DNA from: Bacteroidales bacterium UBA4814
Lineage (GTDB): Bacteria; Bacteroidota; Bacteroidia; Bacteroidales; UBA7960
DNA: 57,998 bases
NCBI GenBank assembly: GCA_002402465.1
Contig: DHFW01000043.1
Location: forward strand, 1 to 57,998
Reading direction: 5' to 3'
In this document: positions 53,801 to 57,998 of the stretch, one piece after another
How the letters are laid out: each line of letters opens with the position of its first letter
How positions within the stretch are numbered: position 1 is the first letter of the stretch
The notes under the pieces: model-generated
Told to the model about the DNA's origin: nothing
What the model saw: only the letters and a program-made list of their open reading frames with translations
Database searches by the model: none
Translations under genes and position numbers: made by a program

Positions 53801-55292
53801 ATTTCTTGAGCTGAAAGATTATAACCTGCATGCCGAAGGTGTGCCCTTGCTCCGTGTGGCCGATGCCGCTATTTTTCCTGAGGGTGGAGTGCTGATTGTG
53901 GATGCCGGCGGGGTGATCCGTAAGTTCGAAAACGCCGAGATCATTGCCAGTACTACCAATCGCCACCATAAGTTTACACATGCCAGCGTTGAAGTCAACT
54001 CGAGTAAAAATTACAATGCCAGTGGTATTTACAGTTATGTGGACAAAAACGGAAAGTCCACGCCGGTTTTGTTTCAAAAAATCGGGGTGGATAACCAGCG
54101 GCAAACTGTAGCAGAGGCCATCCTGCCCGACTCGCTGAACTTCTTTATGGGACCAGAGTTTGCCTTTCAGGGCAAGGCAACGTTAAAGGCTGAGCAGCCT
54201 TTCCTTATATTCGACGGGTTTACAAAAATAGATGTGCCTTGTGCAGGCCTCGAAACAGGTTGGTTTAGCTTCACATCCCCCATCAATCCAAACGACATCC
54301 GAATTCCGGTGGAGCCCGGCATGCGCAACCTCGACCGGCGCGAGCTCAGCAACGCCATTTTTCTTGCCGGGGATTCCATTCACGTGTATCCGGCCATTCT
54401 CTCGCCCCGCAAGCATTATCTCGACCGTGAGATCATATCGGCTTATGGGTTTTTGATGTACGATGAGGGCTCGGGCGATTTCCTGGTGAGTGCCAACGAA
54501 AAGCTTGACGACCGCAACCTGCATCACAATCTGATCAGGATCAGCACGCGCAACTGCCTCATACAGGGCGAAGGTAGCGTGGATCTGGGCGTGGATCTGG
54601 GCCGTTTCAAGTTGGACAATTATGGCACCGTAAACCACAATCTTCAAACCAATGTCACCGACTTGGAGCTGGTTATGGGCTTCGATTTCTTCTTTTCCGA
54701 CCGGGTGCTGTTACCCTTTTTTGCAAGCATGAATGTGCCTGAGAATCCTCGTCTGAACCTCAACAGCCAGAAGTTCAGAAAATTCTTGTCGAAAAACCTT
54801 GATCCGGGAAATGCCGGACTGCTGATGAGCGAGTTTTTGACCACGGGACTCTTCAACCGTTTGCCTGCTGCCATGCAGTATCCTATTATGCTGGGCGATG
54901 TGCGTTTGCGCTGGAACCAAACCACCCGGTCGTTTATTTCCTATGGGCGCCTCGGCATGGCCAACCTGGGCCAGAACCAGGTGATGCGCCAAATAAACGG
55001 GCAAATGGAGGTGCGACGAACCCGCAGCGGGGATAACCTGACCCTGCTTTTCCGCGCAAGCGATAGTGAGGATGCCGGTATCGGGCGCGAATGGTATTAC
55101 TTCCACATGAGCAACGATGAGCTGAAGGTGCTTTCCAGCATCAACGAGTTTAACGAGGCGGTGGAGCAACTACGGCCGCGACAACGGCAAATCAGCGGCG
55201 GGCCAGGCGAACCATCGTTTTCTTTTTCGCTGGCCGAGGAAAGAAGACCTTACGACTTTTTTCATTTTATCAGGCAAATTAGAATTGATTAA
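50802..55292 (+). CDS. Very large secreted protein of unknown function
   Basis: A 1496-residue exported protein. After a signal peptide (IRRFFSGLLLSFVVLLAAA) there are no membrane helices. The first 160 residues are helical; the rest is rich in short alternating hydrophobic/polar strands, with many repeated patterns of the kind ...GRFDYLSSVIEAEKLVL... and ...ARLDIESFELEL..., suggesting a long beta-solenoid or a beta-rich envelope scaffold. No enzyme motif is seen. Between prmA and plsY it lies among ordinary genes, so a conserved envelope role is more likely than a horizontally acquired one. Relation to AsmA/TamB- or LptA/OstA-like folds is only a guess. Confidence 0.8.
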   Translation: MIRRFFSGLLLSFVVLLAAAQEQVPERELKPFPPEIREAFATLDRSLRPAAEALADSVQLVWDGGGFSESQKDTIMGAIGRLLGGRFSLQPDLENYLRVIVYISAQPDTHRLFARWHEALAFSMQNHTPTRTSEFMQRSRLLFLENTLFRSGAVRWKVRNSRPLFDFRNNESVVNVNGADLICLAYADSSVIYNTSGQAILDKNAWKGQGGKLTWHRTFLDPEKVFAQLKGYEIDLTKAIYEADSVTFYHLDFFEQPLQGRISERVVAEFKPEDANYPVFESYQSAHVIRNVFPGIHYYGGFVLQGSKVQGAGTTDDAALIEVFRGEEKMISARAKNFVIRPDRILSDKASFTFFLGRDSIWHPGLSLRYLHEQRELSAMRDERGLSRAPFFNTYHRLDMYCEAMYWKTDSAFMTFQMVRGVGQPREAIFESHDFFSQMRYHRVQGIDDVNPLSRLAGFARMIGTQQFYLGEYSRYVRRETSAVKQELFNLSFQGFIQFEEEEGLITLNERLYHYIAANARLADHDVIQIRSLAPVNARLDIESFELELMGVERIPLSTARNVVIYPNEQKVSMQANRNMAFDGRVESGLFNFYGKEFFFEYQEFKISMVNSDSLSFSVRSFEPDSRGRYEYVKVKNVLESVNGELLVDHPSNKSGRQPFERYPTFSSTNESFVFFDSEGTHSGAYERDSIYFKILPFTIDSLDHASTDNIAFGGVFYSNDILPELEDYLTVQRDYSLGFSAVTPAGGVPVYRGLANYSGPVTMSGEGLVTSGRFDYLSSVIEAEKLVLLPDEAVGLVRNFELAAGGEADYPAIKAEMVQVSLRPDENTMRISHTDEAIVFYDGKAGFRGDITLTPTSLSGSGELEVQQAAIQAGDFIFKQNNLVSQRSDMEVRAPSGRQAFVHRDFSAEMDMENLTGTFRPADKDANISFPAINLLAQSYDYDWDIEAGLIDLRSAGRADLPAFGAMSQEELLDVDFSGYEMIFTDRQKDSLRFFAPAVFLELKDYNLHAEGVPLLRVADAAIFPEGGVLIVDAGGVIRKFENAEIIASTTNRHHKFTHASVEVNSSKNYNASGIYSYVDKNGKSTPVLFQKIGVDNQRQTVAEAILPDSLNFFMGPEFAFQGKATLKAEQPFLIFDGFTKIDVPCAGLETGWFSFTSPINPNDIRIPVEPGMRNLDRRELSNAIFLAGDSIHVYPAILSPRKHYLDREIISAYGFLMYDEGSGDFLVSANEKLDDRNLHHNLIRISTRNCLIQGEGSVDLGVDLGRFKLDNYGTVNHNLQTNVTDLELVMGFDFFFSDRVLLPFFASMNVPENPRLNLNSQKFRKFLSKNLDPGNAGLLMSEFLTTGLFNRLPAAMQYPIMLGDVRLRWNQTTRSFISYGRLGMANLGQNQVMRQINGQMEVRRTRSGDNLTLLFRASDSEDAGIGREWYYFHMSNDELKVLSSINEFNEAVEQLRPRQRQISGGPGEPSFSFSLAEERRPYDFFHFIRQIRID

Positions 55293-55303
55293 AAGTTAAA
55301 ACC

Positions 55304-55936
55304 ATGGAATTTCACTGGGAGATATTGCTGTGTTTGGCCGGAGCCTATTTGCTGGGTTCAATACCCACGGCGGTATGGATTGGAAAATCTTTTTACGGTA
55401 TTGATGTGCGAGAGCATGGCAGTGGCAATGCCGGTGCTACCAATGCCCTGCGAGTGCTGGGAACCCGAACGGGCGTAACCGTGTTGCTGCTCGATGCCCT
55501 GAAAGGGGTGCTGGCCGTTTCCCTAGGTGGGCTGATAAAGGATGCTTTTACGAATCCCGACCTGTTTAGTGTTTTTCAACTCACATTGGGTCTGTTTGCC
55601 TTGTTCGGGCATGTTTTTCCGCTATTTGCCGGCTTCAAAGGGGGCAAAGGCATTGCGACCCTGACCGGGATCGTGACCATTTTGTTTCCGGGGGCAGTGC
55701 TGATTTGCATGCTGGTATTTGCTGCATTTTTTATCCCTTCACGTTATGTGTCGCTGGGTTCTATTGCGGCCTCCCTGGTTTTTCCTGTGACAGTGATCTG
55801 GATTACCGGACCTGCCACCTGGCCCGAAATCGTTTTTTCGCTCATGGTTGCCATGTTTGTCCCGCTTACGCACAGGAAGAATATTCAGCGTCTGCTCAAA
55901 GGCACCGAAAATAAGATCCGCTTTCAAAAGAAATAA
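55304..55936 (+). CDS. plsY: Acyl-phosphate glycerol-3-phosphate acyltransferase
   Basis: Membrane enzyme that makes lysophosphatidic acid from acyl-phosphate and glycerol 3-phosphate, the first step of phospholipid synthesis. 210 residues with about five helices and the three conserved loops: GSIPTAVWIGK, HGSGNAGATNALRVLG and GHVFPLFAGFKGGKGIATL. A helix pair and TGPATWPEIVFSL follow. It starts 11 bp after the large secreted-protein gene. Confidence 0.96.
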   Translation: MEFHWEILLCLAGAYLLGSIPTAVWIGKSFYGIDVREHGSGNAGATNALRVLGTRTGVTVLLLDALKGVLAVSLGGLIKDAFTNPDLFSVFQLTLGLFALFGHVFPLFAGFKGGKGIATLTGIVTILFPGAVLICMLVFAAFFIPSRYVSLGSIAASLVFPVTVIWITGPATWPEIVFSLMVAMFVPLTHRKNIQRLLKGTENKIRFQKK

Positions 55937-55962
55937 TTAAACCAATGCAAATCTTATTTTCT

Positions 55963-55970
55963 TAACTTTG
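55963..55970 (+). promoter_or_regulatory. Bacteroidota -7 box of clpS
   Basis: TAACTTTG, an exact TAnnTTTG match, 24 bp before the start codon of clpS. Confidence 0.6.
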
Positions 55971-55994
55971 TTTGTCAGGTAAAGTTTTTCAATT

Positions 55995-56267
55995 ATGGTA
56001 AAAGAAAGGACACGGCCCGCCGATGAAGGCCAACAACTCTTTTCAGAAAAAAAAGACCTGGTGGTGCATAACGATGATTTCAATACCTTTGATTTCGTGA
56101 TTAAAACCCTGATAGAGGTGTGTAACCACGAGCCCGAGCAGGCCGAACAATGCACCCTGATTATCCATCACCATGGGAAATGTGTGGTGCGTAGCGGCGA
56201 TTATTCAACGCTGGAACCTATGTACCGCGAAATTCTCAACAGAGGAATTACTGCAACAATTGAATAA
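55995..56267 (+). CDS. clpS: Clp protease adaptor ClpS
   Basis: Delivers N-degron substrates to ClpAP-type proteases. The 90-residue protein has the fold markers LVVHNDDFNTFDFVIKTL (the NDD/N-terminal residue pocket region), EQAEQCTLIIHHHGKCVV and a C-terminal EILNRGITATIE. The first 20 residues are variable, as is usual. The M48 peptidase gene starts 13 bp downstream. Confidence 0.93.
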   Translation: MVKERTRPADEGQQLFSEKKDLVVHNDDFNTFDFVIKTLIEVCNHEPEQAEQCTLIIHHHGKCVVRSGDYSTLEPMYREILNRGITATIE

Positions 56268-56280
56268 AGTTTTTGAGGTT

Positions 56281-57096
56281 ATGAAAAATCAGCGAATTCA
56301 TTCCATCCTTCCCGTTTTTATGTCGGTTATTTTGTTTTTGTCATCTTGTGGTACCGTGCCCCTTACCGGGCGCCGGCAAATGGCTTTTGTTCCCGAAGGT
56401 ATGCTGGTAAATATGGCCCTGACCAATTATCAGGAATTTATGTCGCAAAATCCGCCGCTGTCCGCCTCCGACCAGCACGTGCAGGCTGTCAGAAGGGTGG
56501 GCAACCGCATCTCGCAGGCGGTAAATCAGTATCTTATCGATACGGGTGAAGCCAGCCGGGTGCAGAATTTCCAGTGGGAATTTAACGTGGTGCAGGACGA
56601 ATCGGTAAATGCCTGGGCCATGCCCGGAGGCAAGATCATGTTTAATACGGGCATCTTTCCGGTGACGCAAAACGACGAGGGCATTGCCGTGGTTATGGCC
56701 CACGAGATTGCCCATGCCGTGGCCCGCCATGGCAACGAGCGCATGAGCCAGCAGCTGCTACTGACCCTTGGCGCGGTGGGCCTGGATGTGGCCATGCGCG
56801 ACAACCCTGAGGCCACCCGAAACATTTTTTTGGCCACCTATGGTGTAGGCGGGCAATTGGGAACCCTGGCCTACAGTCGCAAGCACGAATACGAAGCCGA
56901 TCAGCTGGGTATGATCTTTATGGCCATGGCCGGTTACAACCCTGCTGCAACGGTTACATTCTGGGAGCGTATGCAGGCTTCCTCCTCTGGCGTAGAACCT
57001 CCGCAGTTTTTAAGTACACACCCCAGCAGCGATGCCCGAATCAAGGCTGCACGGGAGTTTGTACCTGAAGCAAATAAATATTTTAAACCTCAATAA
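56281..57096 (+). CDS. M48 family lipoprotein metallopeptidase
   Basis: Periplasmic zinc peptidase of the Oma1/LoiP/BepA-like group, probably membrane-anchored by lipid (FMSVILFLSSCGTVPL; Cys in the lipobox). It has VNAWAMPGGKIMFNTG, the zinc motif VVMAHEIAHAVARHG (HExxH) and the third ligand Glu in KHEYEADQLGM. A longer in-frame start upstream lies inside clpS; the ATG at 56281 is chosen because it gives the lipoprotein signal and 271 residues, a normal length. Probable role: envelope protein quality control. Confidence 0.93.
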   Translation: MKNQRIHSILPVFMSVILFLSSCGTVPLTGRRQMAFVPEGMLVNMALTNYQEFMSQNPPLSASDQHVQAVRRVGNRISQAVNQYLIDTGEASRVQNFQWEFNVVQDESVNAWAMPGGKIMFNTGIFPVTQNDEGIAVVMAHEIAHAVARHGNERMSQQLLLTLGAVGLDVAMRDNPEATRNIFLATYGVGGQLGTLAYSRKHEYEADQLGMIFMAMAGYNPAATVTFWERMQASSSGVEPPQFLSTHPSSDARIKAAREFVPEANKYFKPQ

Positions 57097-57105
57097 AGAA
57101 AAGCC

Positions 57106-57573
57106 ATGTCGTGGTTAGTCATTGTTAGTCTGATTGTTATCGGGATCATTTTTCTGCTCCTTGAAATTCTTGTGGTTCCCGGTACGACACTGGTGGGGCT
57201 GGCAGGCGCCGGTTTAATGGTTGGAGGTGTGGTTACGGCCTTCAGCAATTATGGGGTGCAGGCAGGGGTGCTAACCCTGGCCGGCAGCCTGGTGCTGAGT
57301 GTACTGGCAATTGCCCTGGCTCTGAAGTCTAACACTTGGAGAAAAGCCATGCTGGGCACCGAGATCGATGGCCGCGTGAATGTGGTGGAGCCCGACAAAA
57401 TTGTGGCCGGCGATGAAGGGATGGCCATTACGCGCCTCAATCCTATGGGTAAGGCAATGATAAAAGACGATTTTTATGAGGTGACCTCAAAGGATAATTT
57501 AATCAGTGAAAACACCCCCATTGTGGTGGTTAAAGTAGAAGGAAACAAAATTATTGTTAAACCAAAAGTATAA
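57106..57573 (+). CDS. NfeD family membrane protein
   Basis: Short NfeD protein of 155 residues with two to three membrane helices (about 4-25, 28-50, 55-72) and a C-terminal OB-fold domain (GRVNVVEPDKIVAGDEGMAI, then GKAMIKDDFYEV and IVVVKVEGNKIIV). NfeD proteins pair with flotillin-like proteins in membrane microdomains; the floA-like gene starts 6 bp downstream, supporting the call. It lies 9 bp after the M48 peptidase gene. Confidence 0.93.
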   Translation: MSWLVIVSLIVIGIIFLLLEILVVPGTTLVGLAGAGLMVGGVVTAFSNYGVQAGVLTLAGSLVLSVLAIALALKSNTWRKAMLGTEIDGRVNVVEPDKIVAGDEGMAITRLNPMGKAMIKDDFYEVTSKDNLISENTPIVVVKVEGNKIIVKPKV

Positions 57574-57579
57574 TTAAAC

Positions 57580-57998
57580 ATGGAAAATCCCGCTGTCATT
57601 ATTGTTATTGCCCTGGTCTGTATATTTGGTCTGTGGCTCATCTTTTACTTTATTCCCGTTGGGCTGTGGTTCTCGGCCCTGGTGTCCGGGGTGCGTATCA
57701 GCCTGCTTCAGCTGGTACTGATGCGCTGGAGGAAGATTCCTCCGGCTGTGATTGTCAACAACCTTATCAGCGCCACCAAGGCTGGCTTGAAGCTCAACCG
57801 CGATGATCTGGAAGCACACTTCCTGGCGGGTGGACGCGTAAAAGCCGTGGTAAACGCCCTGATCAGTGCAGACAAAGCCAATATCCCCCTGGATTTTAAA
57901 ACCGCTACCGCCATCGACCTGGCAGGCCGCGACGTGCTCGAAGCCGTGCAGATGTCGGTTAAGCCCAAGGTGATCAACACCCCCCCTGTGGCTGCCGT
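57580..57998 (+). CDS. floA: Flotillin-like protein FloA, 5' part
   Basis: Cut by the window edge after about 139 residues. The product begins MENPAVIIVIALVCIFGLWL, a membrane hairpin typical of FloA/YqfA, then RISLLQLVLMRWRKIPPAVI and LISATKAGLKLNRDDLEAHF, conserved in the family, and the start of the PHB-like region (AGGRVKAVVNALISADKA). FloA scaffolds functional membrane microdomains; the upstream nfeD is its usual partner. Confidence 0.93.
   Translation, partial: MENPAVIIVIALVCIFGLWLIFYFIPVGLWFSALVSGVRISLLQLVLMRWRKIPPAVIVNNLISATKAGLKLNRDDLEAHFLAGGRVKAVVNALISADKANIPLDFKTATAIDLAGRDVLEAVQMSVKPKVINTPPVAA

Noticed and set aside
56173..56280. M48 peptidase starting inside clpS
   Set aside because: The first 36 codons overlap clpS out of frame and lack a signal; the ATG at 56281 gives a lipoprotein signal.

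Overview
The window is a chromosomal segment of a member of the Bacteroidota, most likely a Bacteroidales/Marinilabiliales-type anaerobe. The evidence is the recurrent TAnnTTTG -7 promoter box in front of many genes, the thrS-infC-rpmI-rplT order, a glycogen locus with a fused glycogen synthase/phosphorylase, GH57, GT4 and GDE, a GH3-serine hydrolase fusion, a membrane-anchored AraC regulator, and NfeD followed by a flotillin-like protein. No rRNA or tRNA gene and no CRISPR array was found.

Layout. 1-3.3 kb (minus): rplT, rpmI, infC and thrS; infC appears to start at a rare AUA codon. 3.3-11 kb: an NlpC/P60 peptidase, a PgpH-type HD phosphodiesterase, a WbqC-like protein, the NAD(P)HX repair enzyme, and a fused E1 alpha/beta 2-oxo acid dehydrogenase. 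Then come a frameshifted crcB remnant and fabG. 12.3-21.5 kb (minus): glycogen metabolism. 21.6-33 kb (mostly minus): two membrane proteins, the GH3-serine hydrolase fusion, a MATE pump, an RlmI-like methyltransferase, alkyladenine glycosylase, an FAH-family protein, an exonuclease and an alpha/beta hydrolase; the gaps hold simple tandem repeats.

33-46.3 kb is the accessory, scarred part. It holds a REP-associated tyrosine transposase with a six-copy REP array, a frameshifted secreted protein, a truncated and frameshifted histidine kinase remnant, and an intact IS3-family element. It also holds an inverted array of 11-bp repeats, a truncated HNH gene, a second cluster of palindromes and a possible IS21-like end. 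Ordinary genes are interspersed: the E2 acyltransferase (probable partner of the distant E1), a GT2/sugar-transferase-like fusion, recR, a sodium:solute symporter and a GNAT-histone deacetylase fusion.

46.3-58 kb (plus): a PfpI-like protein with a membrane AraC regulator and a secreted DUF6448-like protein; then tpiA, prmA, a 1496-residue secreted protein of unknown function, plsY, clpS, an M48 lipoprotein peptidase, nfeD and the 5' part of floA, which runs off the window.

Two polypeptides join formally opposing activities: glycogen synthase with phosphorylase, and acetyltransferase with deacetylase. Where a Bacteroidota -7 box lies inside or just downstream of a longer reading frame, it was used to choose the start (GH3 fusion, rlmI-like, symporter).
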